Shown: positions 1 through 6,630 of the stretch, piece by piece
Layout of the letters: every line of letters begins with the position of its first letter
How positions within the stretch are numbered: position 1 is the first letter of the stretch
Origin: Nitrospirota bacterium
GTDB taxonomy: Bacteria > Nitrospirota > Nitrospiria > Nitrospirales > Nitrospiraceae
Reading direction: 5' to 3'
NCBI GenBank assembly: GCA_020028195.1
Contig: JAHWYE010000076.1
Coordinates: 1-7,289 of the forward strand
Length of the DNA stretch: 7,289 nt
Notes under the pieces: generated by a model
Seen by the model: the letters and a program-made list of their open reading frames with translations, nothing else
Database searches by the model: none
Told to the model about the DNA's origin: nothing
Made by a program: the position numbers and the translations under genes

Positions 1-1
1 C

Positions 2-1885
2 CTGCTGCTCAGCGGTCCGGTGGAACTGGCGCTCATCGGGAGCCCCGACGAGCCCGGGTACGAGGCGCTCAGGATAGAAGTGAACCGACCGTATCTGCCG
101 AACCGGATTCTTGCACACCAACACCCGGATGGGCCAGCTACGCGTCATCCTCTGTTGACCGGCAAAGGGCTCGTCAACGGAAAAGCCGCCTTGTACCTGT
201 GCCGGAATTTCGCCTGCCAGGCACCGATCACCGATTCCGCGGCAGTCACAGCAGCGCTCGAGGACCGGCATCAGCAGGCTGAGACCGAGCAGCGCTCAGG
301 TTCGCAAACCCTCACGGGGAACCGACTCGCCGGCCATGCGACTCCTGGCGGCACAGCGACCTATGCCGCCCGCTTCGTGAACAACCCTGCTGCTCCGCGA
401 TCTGCTGCACATGGGTACACAGCCTTCGGCTCAACGAGACTGACCACGAGCCGGCTGGGGTTCGGTGGTTACCGGATCGACACCGAAGACAATGGACATC
501 GAGAAGCGCTGACCAAGGCGCTCAGTTCAGGCTGTAATCTGATTGATACGTCCACCAACTATACAGATGGAGAAAGCGAGCGCCTGATCGGCATGGTGCT
601 GGCCGAGCTGACCAAGACGGGTGAACTGACACGCGAGGAAGTGATCGTCGTCTCAAAAATCGGCTATGTGCAGGGGCAGAACCTGAAACGGGCTGAGGCA
701 CGCGAACAAGCCGGCAACCCGTACCCGGAGATGGTCAAGTACGGAGAGGGAATCTGGCACTGTCTCCATCCTGAGTTTCTGGCCGATCAACTGGCCCTGT
801 CGCTTGACCGGCTGGGACTAGACACACTGGATGTCTGCCTGCTGCACAACGCGGAATATTTCCTGTCAGACGCCAAACAGCGTGGCATGAGTGATCTTCC
901 GCAACTGCGCGATCAATTCTACGCTCGATTGCAAGCCGCCTTTGCCTATTTCGAGACTCAGGTCACGGCCGGACGCATCCGCTTCTACGGGGTCTCGTCC
1001 AACACCTGTACGGCCGATCCCGATGATCCCGAAGCCACCTCGCTTGGGCGTATGCTGGAGGCGGCGCAGGCGGCAGCAAGTAGTACCGGTAGCTCCCTCC
1101 ATCATTTCAAAGTGCTCCAGTGTCCGATGAACCTGTTCGAATCCGGTGCCTTGCTCACGCCGAACACCGGCCTTGGCGAGAAGCAGACTGTCCTTGAACT
1201 TACGCAAGCGGAAGGGTTGGCGGTCCTGGTCAACCGACCTCTGAACGCCATCCCGGCCAAAGGTGGCGGCATGGTCCGATTGGCTGAACTACCTGTCGAA
1301 CCGGAGACCGGCTCATTTGAGATCCATCGAGACAAATTGTCTGATCTGGAGCAGGAGTATCAACGTGACATTGCACCCCGTATCAAGAATCCTGGCCAGG
1401 GACTGCCTCCAGAGGACTATTTCCGATGGGGCGAGGAACTGCTCAGACTCCGACCGCTGGTGCAGAACCTGGAACATTGGGAGCAGATCGAGAGCCAGAT
1501 GATTGCGCCTCATATCAACCAGGTGTTGCGCGCCTTGACTCATCATTTGACTGGAGAGGTGGGTGATCGTTGGCAGGTCTGGCGGGAGCGGTACCTCCCT
1601 GAGCTGGTGGCCTGCCTGAGGGTGATGCGTCGGGAAGCGACGGTGAAAAGCCGAGAGAGAACCGCCGCCATCGCGAGACTGATTGATCCCATGCTGCCAG
1701 AGTCGGAACGGAAGGACTCCTTGTCACGGAAGGCACTCTGGGTGCTCACGAGCACGCAGGGTGTGACCTGCGTGCTGAATGGCATGCGGACGAAGGCCTA
1801 CGTAGAAGACTCCCTCGCCGTCCTGCACAAGGTTCCGCTTCCGGATGTGCGCCAGATCTACGAGGTGATGCGACGGACAGGATAA
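2..1885 (+). CDS. YyaL/DUF255 C-terminus fused to an aldo/keto reductase (5' end cut by window)
   Basis: The frame is open to the window's left edge, so this is the 3' part of a longer gene; the GTG at 20 is probably internal. Residue numbers below count from that GTG. Residues 1 to about 85 match the end of the YyaL/DUF255 thioredoxin-domain family (YLPNRIL, then ALYLCRNFACQAPITD with two cysteines). Residues 86-130 are a low-complexity, Ala/Gly/Thr-rich linker. From about 131 an aldo/keto reductase begins: TSRLGFGGYRID, the catalytic set D176, Y181, K213 and H276, and the NADPH-barrel ending around 570-600 (ALWVLTSTQGVTCVLNGMR). A helical, charged segment at about 435-565 lies between barrel parts and makes this longer than the usual 300-350 residue reductase. 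The expected activity is NAD(P)H-dependent carbonyl reduction in the cytoplasm; the substrate is unknown. No stop or clear ribosome binding site separates the two parts, so I read a true fusion. Confidence 0.88.
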   Translation: MLLSGPVELALIGSPDEPGYEALRIEVNRPYLPNRILAHQHPDGPATRHPLLTGKGLVNGKAALYLCRNFACQAPITDSAAVTAALEDRHQQAETEQRSGSQTLTGNRLAGHATPGGTATYAARFVNNPAAPRSAAHGYTAFGSTRLTTSRLGFGGYRIDTEDNGHREALTKALSSGCNLIDTSTNYTDGESERLIGMVLAELTKTGELTREEVIVVSKIGYVQGQNLKRAEAREQAGNPYPEMVKYGEGIWHCLHPEFLADQLALSLDRLGLDTLDVCLLHNAEYFLSDAKQRGMSDLPQLRDQFYARLQAAFAYFETQVTAGRIRFYGVSSNTCTADPDDPEATSLGRMLEAAQAAASSTGSSLHHFKVLQCPMNLFESGALLTPNTGLGEKQTVLELTQAEGLAVLVNRPLNAIPAKGGGMVRLAELPVEPETGSFEIHRDKLSDLEQEYQRDIAPRIKNPGQGLPPEDYFRWGEELLRLRPLVQNLEHWEQIESQMIAPHINQVLRALTHHLTGEVGDRWQVWRERYLPELVACLRVMRREATVKSRERTAAIARLIDPMLPESERKDSLSRKALWVLTSTQGVTCVLNGMRTKAYVEDSLAVLHKVPLPDVRQIYEVMRRTG

Positions 1886-1990
1886 GTGAGTCGCGTTCGG
1901 CGAAACCAGTGCAAAGGAACAGTGCGGTGCTGCACTCAAGGCACGATCGCCTACTCGCTGCAACCCTAAAGGACATAAAGGGGGTTCGCC

Positions 1991-2539
1991 ATGAGGACGC
2001 CAATGAATCGAACAGCCGCGCAGATGACCTGCTCAGCCGTCCTGATCATGATCACCGGCTGTGCCAGCCAGTCGGTCTCCAGCACTCATGAGCAGGCGGG
2101 AGGAAAGTCCGTTGTTGAAGAACGGGTGGCGCCGGAACCGGTCGCGCCGCTGTCCGCTTCAAAGACTCCTTCCTCCACCGCAGGTCAACCTCCAGAAGGA
2201 GCCTTCACGCCGTTCTTCTTAGACATCCCCTTCAACTTTGACCAGTCTGCGCTCCGCAGCGACGCCGTGGCGATGGTCGAAGTCAATGCGAACCGCCTGA
2301 AAGAGGAACGTGCAGGCAAGGTCCTGCTCGAAGGACGTGGAGACGAAGTGGGCACCGCGGACTATAATTTGGTCCTCGGCGATCGTCGAGCGCAGGTGGT
2401 GAAACGGTATCTCGAGGGCCTGGGACTCGGGCCGCTGGAAATCGCGACGATCAGTTACGGCAAAGACAAGCCGGTCTGCACCGAGCATAGCGCCGAGTGC
2501 TGGGAGAAGAATCGGACGGTTCATTTTGAGATGCAATAG
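1991..2539 (+). CDS. Pal-like OmpA-family outer-membrane lipoprotein
   Basis: This 182-residue protein has a short signal peptide ending in a lipobox (I21-T22-G23-C24), so it should be lipidated at C24. The next residues are Ala-Ser, not Asp, which favours outer-membrane sorting by the E. coli rule. A Pro/Ser/Ala-rich tether (about 30-72) follows, then an OmpA/Pal peptidoglycan-binding domain (about 73-180). The domain shows FNFDQSALR, GRGDEVGTADYNLVLGDRRA, ISYGKDKPVCTEHSAECW and KNRTVHFE. D118 and R133 sit at the spacing of the Asp/Arg pair that binds diaminopimelate in this family. C163 and C170 match the cysteine pair common in Pal. The usual GHCDERGT is here GRGDEVGT and the usual NRR is NRT. 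The start at 1991 is preferred over the in-frame ATG at 2003 because AAAGGGG (1977-1983) lies a few bases upstream. No tolB or other Tol gene is adjacent, so it may be a Pal paralogue and not the Tol-Pal subunit. Confidence 0.9.
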   Translation: MRTPMNRTAAQMTCSAVLIMITGCASQSVSSTHEQAGGKSVVEERVAPEPVAPLSASKTPSSTAGQPPEGAFTPFFLDIPFNFDQSALRSDAVAMVEVNANRLKEERAGKVLLEGRGDEVGTADYNLVLGDRRAQVVKRYLEGLGLGPLEIATISYGKDKPVCTEHSAECWEKNRTVHFEMQ

Positions 2540-2702
2540 TTCAGCAACGATAGAAGAACCGGGGCAGTGTCTTGCTCTGCTGCGGCCCGCGCGTTGGATT
2601 GATAAGCTGTGAGGAAGGCCGGTCTACCCTACCCAAGCGTTGTGTGCTACCTGGCCAAGCATGTCGCTGGTGTCTCTGCTGCGCCCTGTGGTACGTTAGG
2701 CC

Positions 2703-4268
2703 ATGATCGCGTCTCCCCTCGCATGGTTCCGACACTTGACGATCGGCCAGAAGTTCGTGTTTTCCTTCGCGATTACGCTGATCGTTCTGGCGCTTAGCCT
2801 CGCAGCCATCCTGTTCTATCTCACCCGCATCAACAGCTATATCGATCGCCATCAGCGGATCACTGTCCCGGCCATCATCACAGCCGCAGCCATGCAGCGG
2901 TCCGCGTTTGAAATGAATCTCTTTCTGCATCTTTTTCTGGAGCGGCCGTTCCCATCCAATCTGGATGACACAATCAGCCAACTAAACCAGCACACCGCTG
3001 CATTGAAGCACTCGCTTGACCACTATCGCGTGACCCATGCGGCGCGAACACATCCGGTCCTCTATGGGATGCTAATTGAACACCGACAGGTGGTTCTTGT
3101 TGACCAAGAGAATGCCGCGATTGAGCAGATCGATACGGTGCTCCACGAATTAACCTCGAACTGGGGCGCTCTCCTGCAAAGCGGACGCAGTTCCACAGGC
3201 GGTCCGGGCACGATGACACCAGGAGCAGCCGACCTACTCATCAAGCGACTGAAGGACGGACTCGACCACCTTGTGGACACCCACGTCAAGATCGATATAG
3301 AGATGAAGCGAGAAGGCGACTTGCTGCTCGGACGCGCTAGACTCATCGCCTTGACCCTCGTTGTACTCTTAGCCATCGTGATTATGGTCACGTACGCGTT
3401 GGTGACCCGCCAGATCGCCGAACCTCTGAAGCATCTCTCTGCTACGGCAGACCGGGTGGCTCGCCAAGACCTCTCGGCTACGTTCGAGCCTTGGCCCTCG
3501 AGCGACGAGGTCGGTCATTTGACTCGATCCCTCACAACCATGCTGGCGACGCTTCGCGAGCGCACGCTCGCCCTGGAACGGAAGACCAAGGAACTGGAAG
3601 CGTTCACCTATTCAGTGGCCCACGACCTTAAGGCACCACTCCGTGAGATTGAGGGCTTCTCCTCGCTACTACAGCAACAATTCGTGACAAACCAGAATCC
3701 GCAGGCCCGACACTACGTGGAGGTCACCCACAACTCGGCACTTCGGTTAAACAGCCTCATTGACGCCTTGCTCAAGTACTCGCGCCTCGAACAACAAACC
3801 CTGCCGATGGTGCGCTTTAATCTATCGGAAATGATCGAAGGGCTTGTGACCGAACGGCTCCACCTCGGCACAGGACGACAGCCGAACATCACCGTGGACC
3901 TCACCGTGCAGGACCTGTTCGGTGAGCCAATCAGCATCCGCCAGGCGCTGATGAATCTACTGGATAATGCGATCAAGTTCTCGCGCCAGACTGCAACGCC
4001 TGAAATCAGCATTGGCGCCAAGGAAGCCGCGGGTGAAGCCGTACTCTGGGTCAGGGACAATGGGATCGGGTTCGATCCCAAGGACTCCGAGAAGATCTTC
4101 GGATTGTTCGAACGTTTGCACTCGCCGCATGAATATGAAGGCACCGGCGTCGGGCTCGCCATCGTGAAGCTCGTCTTGGAGAAGCACGGAGGACGGGCCT
4201 GGGCGGAATCCTCGCCCGGCAAGGGTAGCGTGTTCTATCTCGCATTCCCGAATGGGCGGCTTGCATGA
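2703..4268 (+). CDS. Membrane-bound sensor histidine kinase (HAMP, HisKA, HATPase)
   Basis: A 521-residue inner-membrane sensor kinase. Transmembrane helix 1 is at about 17-40, a mostly helical periplasmic sensor region at 41-211, transmembrane helix 2 at 212-233, and HAMP at about 234-286. A short coiled coil (ERTLALERKTKELEAF) leads into the dimerisation domain. The phosphoacceptor is H307 in YSVAHDLKAPLREIEGFS, the H-box type found in phytochrome-like and other hybrid-sensor kinases, not the HEIxNPL type of NtrB or ZraS. The ATPase domain has the N box NLLDNAIKFS (418-427), G1 DNGIGF (452-457), an F box around 465-473, and G2 GTGVGLAI (480-487), so all catalytic boxes are intact. An in-frame TAG at 2697-2699 fixes the start at ATG 2703, although the Shine-Dalgarno sequence is poor. 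The gene overlaps the next, a response regulator, by four bases, so that regulator is very likely its partner. The sensed signal is unknown; the sensor region matched no ligand-binding family I recognise. Confidence 0.93.
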   Translation: MIASPLAWFRHLTIGQKFVFSFAITLIVLALSLAAILFYLTRINSYIDRHQRITVPAIITAAAMQRSAFEMNLFLHLFLERPFPSNLDDTISQLNQHTAALKHSLDHYRVTHAARTHPVLYGMLIEHRQVVLVDQENAAIEQIDTVLHELTSNWGALLQSGRSSTGGPGTMTPGAADLLIKRLKDGLDHLVDTHVKIDIEMKREGDLLLGRARLIALTLVVLLAIVIMVTYALVTRQIAEPLKHLSATADRVARQDLSATFEPWPSSDEVGHLTRSLTTMLATLRERTLALERKTKELEAFTYSVAHDLKAPLREIEGFSSLLQQQFVTNQNPQARHYVEVTHNSALRLNSLIDALLKYSRLEQQTLPMVRFNLSEMIEGLVTERLHLGTGRQPNITVDLTVQDLFGEPISIRQALMNLLDNAIKFSRQTATPEISIGAKEAAGEAVLWVRDNGIGFDPKDSEKIFGLFERLHSPHEYEGTGVGLAIVKLVLEKHGGRAWAESSPGKGSVFYLAFPNGRLA

Positions 4269-5623
4269 AGGTCCTGGTCATCGATGACGAGGAATACGTC
4301 CGGCTGGTGCTCGAGGACACGCTCAGGCAAGAAGGGTGTGACGTGACAACGGTTGCACAGGGCCAGGCCGGAATCGAGGCTTTACAGGAGACAAGCTATG
4401 ACTGCGTTATCACCGATCTACGTATGCCAGGCATAGACGGCCGAGAGATCCTGCAGTGGGTGCGGGAACACCAACCGGACGTGGATGTGATCGTCCTGAC
4501 GGGACATGGCGAGGTGAAGTCGGCTGTAGAAGCCATGAAGGCAGGAGCGTGGGACTTCCTGGCCAAGCAAACTCCATTCGACGGGATTCAAGTCAGTGCC
4601 GCCCTGACCAAGCTACAGGCGGTCCGTTCCCTCCGTCGAGAGAACCTAGCCCTGCGGCTCGGAGCGGTCTCACGCCATATACCTTCAGTTCTGCCAGGGA
4701 TCAGCCCAGCCTGGAAGAAGCTCATGGAAACCGTCGAGAAAATCGCCCCGGCTCAGGCGCCCGTTTTGATTCAAGGACAGACCGGTTCTGGCAAGGAACT
4801 CATTGCCCGCACCTTGCATCAGCTGAGCCCTCGGCGCGACCGGCCCTTTCTTGCAGTCAATTGCGGAGCAGTCAGCGATCAGCTCCTCGAAAGCGAACTC
4901 TTCGGCCATGAGAAGGGCGCCTTCACTGGCGCCACGGCAGCCAAGATCGGTCTCATTGCAGCAGCGGACGGCGGAACGCTGTTTCTCGACGAGATCAGTG
5001 AAATGAGCAGCCCCATGCAGGTCAGTCTCCTGCGTGTGCTCGATCGCGGCGAATACCGCCAGGTCGGCGGCACAAGAACGTTGACGGCCAATGTCCGCTT
5101 CGTCGCTGCCAGCAATCGCAATCTTCAGGAGCTCATGTTGGCCGGTCGGTTTCGTGATGACCTCCTCTATAGGATCAATACGGTCCTACTGCAGGTGCCT
5201 CCGCTGCGCGAACGGCCCGAGGATATTCCTCCGCTGGCTAAACACTTTCTTCAGACCTTTCACCGCTCTGGCACGCCGATCCGCCACCTTTCCCCGGACG
5301 CGCTGGAACGGTTGGCCGCCTACTCATGGCCAGGCAATGTTCGCGAACTGCGCAACGTGGTCCAGCGCTTGAGTCTGCTCGCCGGCGAAAAAACGTCCGG
5401 TCCGATCGAACCGGATGAACTTGCCGTGGTCCTCCCAATGAATCAACTGATTCGCGACCGAAAAGATTCGGCTCCACCCGGTTCTCTTGAGGATGCCGAG
5501 AAAGAACACATCCTTCGAGTCTTGAAGGATCACGGGGGCAATAAGACTCAGACCGCCAAGACGCTCCAGATTGATTACAAGACTCTCCTCACCAAACTTC
5601 GCAAGTACGGGGTGACAGAATAG
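4265..5623 (+). CDS. NtrC-family sigma-54-dependent response regulator
   Basis: A 452-residue activator in the usual three parts. The receiver (1-120) has D7/D8, phosphoacceptor D51 (ITDLRMPGIDG), T79 and K101. The AAA+ domain (about 143-375) has a Walker A of GQTGSGKE (171-178; GESGTGKE is more usual), the sigma-54 contact loop GAFTGA (218-223), Walker B GGTLFLDEI (236-244), RFRDDLLYRIN (295-305) and SWPGNVREL. A Fis-type helix-turn-helix occupies about 408-448 (HGGNKTQTAKTLQID). The intact GAFTGA loop means it should open sigma-54 promoters. In the receiver, the conserved Lys-Pro turn reads KQTPF, as if two residues were added between Lys and Pro. The ATG overlaps the kinase stop codon (ATGA), so translation is probably coupled. 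The gap just downstream holds a sigma-54 promoter and a palindrome at enhancer distance, which makes the following operon the obvious target. Confidence 0.95.
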   Translation: MKVLVIDDEEYVRLVLEDTLRQEGCDVTTVAQGQAGIEALQETSYDCVITDLRMPGIDGREILQWVREHQPDVDVIVLTGHGEVKSAVEAMKAGAWDFLAKQTPFDGIQVSAALTKLQAVRSLRRENLALRLGAVSRHIPSVLPGISPAWKKLMETVEKIAPAQAPVLIQGQTGSGKELIARTLHQLSPRRDRPFLAVNCGAVSDQLLESELFGHEKGAFTGATAAKIGLIAAADGGTLFLDEISEMSSPMQVSLLRVLDRGEYRQVGGTRTLTANVRFVAASNRNLQELMLAGRFRDDLLYRINTVLLQVPPLRERPEDIPPLAKHFLQTFHRSGTPIRHLSPDALERLAAYSWPGNVRELRNVVQRLSLLAGEKTSGPIEPDELAVVLPMNQLIRDRKDSAPPGSLEDAEKEHILRVLKDHGGNKTQTAKTLQIDYKTLLTKLRKYGVTE

Positions 5624-5675
5624 CGGGCGGTGGGAGAAGCAGGGAGACTTGGCACATGGAGAAATTCCACTTCCG

Positions 5676-5694
5676 CTCTGGTATTTTTCCAGAG
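5676..5694. repeat. Inverted repeat CTCTGG-N7-CCAGAG
   Basis: A perfect 6+6 inverted repeat with the loop TATTTTT. Its centre (5685) is about 150 bases upstream of the predicted transcription start and about 61 bases from the centre of the larger palindrome. The two repeats do not share a sequence, so it may bind another protein, or fold as a weak hairpin behind the regulator gene. It has no trailing T run, so it is not a typical terminator. Confidence 0.4.
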
Positions 5695-5736
5695 GCCAGT
5701 TCTCTTACCCTGCGCAACCGCTAGACTCTCGCTGAA

Positions 5737-5756
5737 CGACGACTTGTAAGTCGTCG
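5737..5756. promoter_or_regulatory. Perfect 20-base palindrome, candidate upstream activator site for the NtrC-type regulator
   Basis: The sequence CGACGACTT-GT-AAGTCGTCG has nine perfectly paired bases on each side of a two-base centre. Its centre is about 88 bases upstream of the start predicted from the sigma-54 promoter, within the usual range for enhancer sites bound by Fis-type helix-turn-helix dimers. It lies directly downstream of the gene for such an activator. It could also form an RNA hairpin, but the following GATTCCTAAG is not a terminator tail. The binding protein is inferred from context. Confidence 0.6.
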
Positions 5757-5807
5757 GATTCCTAAGAATTTCCCTTCTCCCTCTACTCATCTTCCAACCA
5801 ACTTCAT

Positions 5808-5824
5808 CCGGCAGGCTGTTTGCT
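5808..5824 (+). promoter_or_regulatory. Sigma-54 (-24/-12) promoter for the receiver/PII-like/RND operon
   Basis: The sequence CCGGCAGGCTGTTTGCT fits YTGGCACGRNNNTTGCW at 11 of 14 informative positions. The essential GG (5810-5811) and GC (5822-5823) are exactly 10 bases apart and the full TTGCT -12 element is present. Transcription should start near 5835, giving a leader of about 25 bases that contains the Shine-Dalgarno sequence of the next gene. The neighbouring gene encodes a sigma-54 activator, which strengthens the call. Mismatches are C for T before GG, G for C, and C for the purine. Confidence 0.68.
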
Positions 5825-5859
5825 GAGCATCTGCAAGACTTCGAGCGCAGGGGAGGACC

Positions 5860-6303
5860 ATGGCATTGGGCGGGCGCATTCTGCTGGTCGAAGACAGTCC
5901 CGGCGAATGTGAGCTGTTCCGCCGGGCGCTGGAGCAGGCCGAATTCGCTGGTCGCCTCTCGACAGCACCGGATGCCAAGGCTGCACTCAAGGTCTTGGAA
6001 GCGACTGCCGAACCAGGGACCGGTGCACTACTCTGGTTGATTGTCCTCGACCTGAAGCTTGCATCCCAGACTGGGCTTACGGTGCTCCGGCGCATCCGAC
6101 AGGACTCGCGCTTTGCCCATATGCCCGTGGTGATGCTGACGACCTCGGACGATCCCCACGACATGCAGGCCTCCTATGAGGCCGGAGCCAACGGCTACGT
6201 GGTGAAGCCCGGCACCTTTGCCGAGCTTGTCTCGCTCGTGAATGACCTGTGTCGGTTCTGGCTATATTGGAATAAAGTTCCTACAGAGCATGTTTTGGGT
6301 TAG
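5860..6303 (+). CDS. Single-domain response regulator, Rcp1/CheY-like
   Basis: This 147-residue protein is one receiver domain with no output domain. It shows RILLVEDSPGECELF with the acidic pair E11/D12, the phosphoacceptor D64 in IVLDLKL, T94 in VMLTTSDD, and K116 in GANGYVVKPGTF. The C-terminal FWLYWNKVP resembles the lglYWl-N-pP ending of the Rcp1 group. That group typically works with phytochrome-like kinases carrying an H-box like that of the kinase at 2703-4268. AGGGGAGG just upstream gives a strong ribosome binding site for ATG 5860. It is the first gene behind the sigma-54 promoter and only 21 bases from the PII-like gene. Without an output domain it probably acts by protein contact, or as a phosphate sink for the upstream kinase; its partner is not shown by the sequence. 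Confidence 0.92.
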   Translation: MALGGRILLVEDSPGECELFRRALEQAEFAGRLSTAPDAKAALKVLEATAEPGTGALLWLIVLDLKLASQTGLTVLRRIRQDSRFAHMPVVMLTTSDDPHDMQASYEAGANGYVVKPGTFAELVSLVNDLCRFWLYWNKVPTEHVLG

Positions 6304-6324
6304 ATCAAAAACAGGAGTGCACTC

Positions 6325-6630
6325 ATGAAGATGCTGCTGATCGTCTTTCGTGAATCCCTTGAAGAAGAGATTCACGGCCTGCTCCAGACGCATAACGTCA
6401 AGGCGTTTACCGAGCTGCACAAGGTTGGCGGGACCGGCGAGACTGGTGCAGCCTTTCATTCATTTTCCTGGCCCGGGGTCAACAGTATGATCCTCACGGC
6501 CTTATCCGACGATGAAGCGAAGCGTCTGGTTGAGGGATTCAAAATGTTTCGTGATCAAAGGGCCCAGCAGCAACATGGGGCTAAAATTCCCTTGCGGGTC
6601 TTTGTCCTGCCGTGTGAACAGTTGGTATAG
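6325..6630 (+). CDS. Small PII-like (ferredoxin-fold) protein associated with an RND pump
   Basis: This 101-residue protein has the beta-alpha-beta-beta-alpha-beta pattern of PII-like/CutA-type trimeric proteins: MKMLLIVFRESLEEEIHGLL, then KAFTELHKVGGTGETG (a glycine-rich loop at about 33-41), HSFSWPGVNSMILTAL, a helix at 62-80, and a final strand IPLRVFVLPCEQLV. Uncharacterised relatives with the F-T-E, G-x-G-E-T-G and W-P-G-x-N-S signatures are commonly encoded beside RND efflux genes. A separate group of PII-like proteins linked to metal-efflux operons is also known. It lacks the classical GlnB signature around the uridylylated tyrosine, so it is not GlnB or GlnK. AGGAG (6313-6317) lies at good distance from ATG 6325. 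Role by inference: a sensor that binds a small ligand or metal and modulates the adjacent transporter. The ligand is unknown. Confidence 0.75.
   Translation: MKMLLIVFRESLEEEIHGLLQTHNVKAFTELHKVGGTGETGAAFHSFSWPGVNSMILTALSDDEAKRLVEGFKMFRDQRAQQQHGAKIPLRVFVLPCEQLV

Larger units (their letters stand above)
5624..5859. other. Regulatory intergenic region between the two-component pair and the receiver/PII-like/RND operon
   Basis: This is the longest non-coding stretch in the window (236 bases). In order it holds an inverted repeat (5676-5694), a perfect 9+9 palindrome (5737-5756), a pyrimidine-rich stretch (about 5758-5808), a -24/-12 promoter (5808-5824) and a strong Shine-Dalgarno sequence (AGGGGAGG, 5849-5856). 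I see no convincing terminator for the upstream regulator gene: neither hairpin is followed by a T run. Low-level read-through from the regulator gene into the operon is therefore possible. No clear IHF consensus was found by eye between palindrome and promoter. Confidence 0.7.

Noticed and set aside
1897..1913. GG-N10-GC pattern before the Pal-like gene
   Set aside because: Only about 9 of 14 consensus positions match, the -24 part is poor, and such a spacing occurs by chance about once per 256 bases.
1921..1936. AGTGC-N6-GCACT inverted repeat upstream of the Pal-like gene
   Set aside because: A five-base stem is short enough to arise by chance and nothing around it suggests an operator or terminator.
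2560..2576. GGGGCAGTGTCTTGCT before the kinase gene, a possible second sigma-54 promoter
   Set aside because: The -12 TTGCT is good but the -24 half matches poorly and the leader would be over 100 bases; kept only as a weak possibility.
2541..2981. Minus-strand 146-codon open frame
   Set aside because: It lies mostly opposite the kinase gene, is Arg/Gln/His-rich as antisense frames are, and shows no recognisable domain.
3713..4222. Minus-strand 169-codon frame opposite the kinase
   Set aside because: It is antisense to the conserved HisKA/HATPase motifs and has no family resemblance.
4456..4911. 151-codon frame in another + frame within the NtrC-type gene
   Set aside because: It overlaps the well-supported receiver and AAA+ coding sequence, with shadow-type composition and no domain.
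5649..5664. TTGGCAC resembling a sigma-54 -24 element
   Set aside because: Ten bases after the GG there is AA, not the required GC, so there is no -12 element.
5676..5756. The two hairpins as Rho-independent terminators
   Set aside because: Neither stem is followed by a run of T on either strand.
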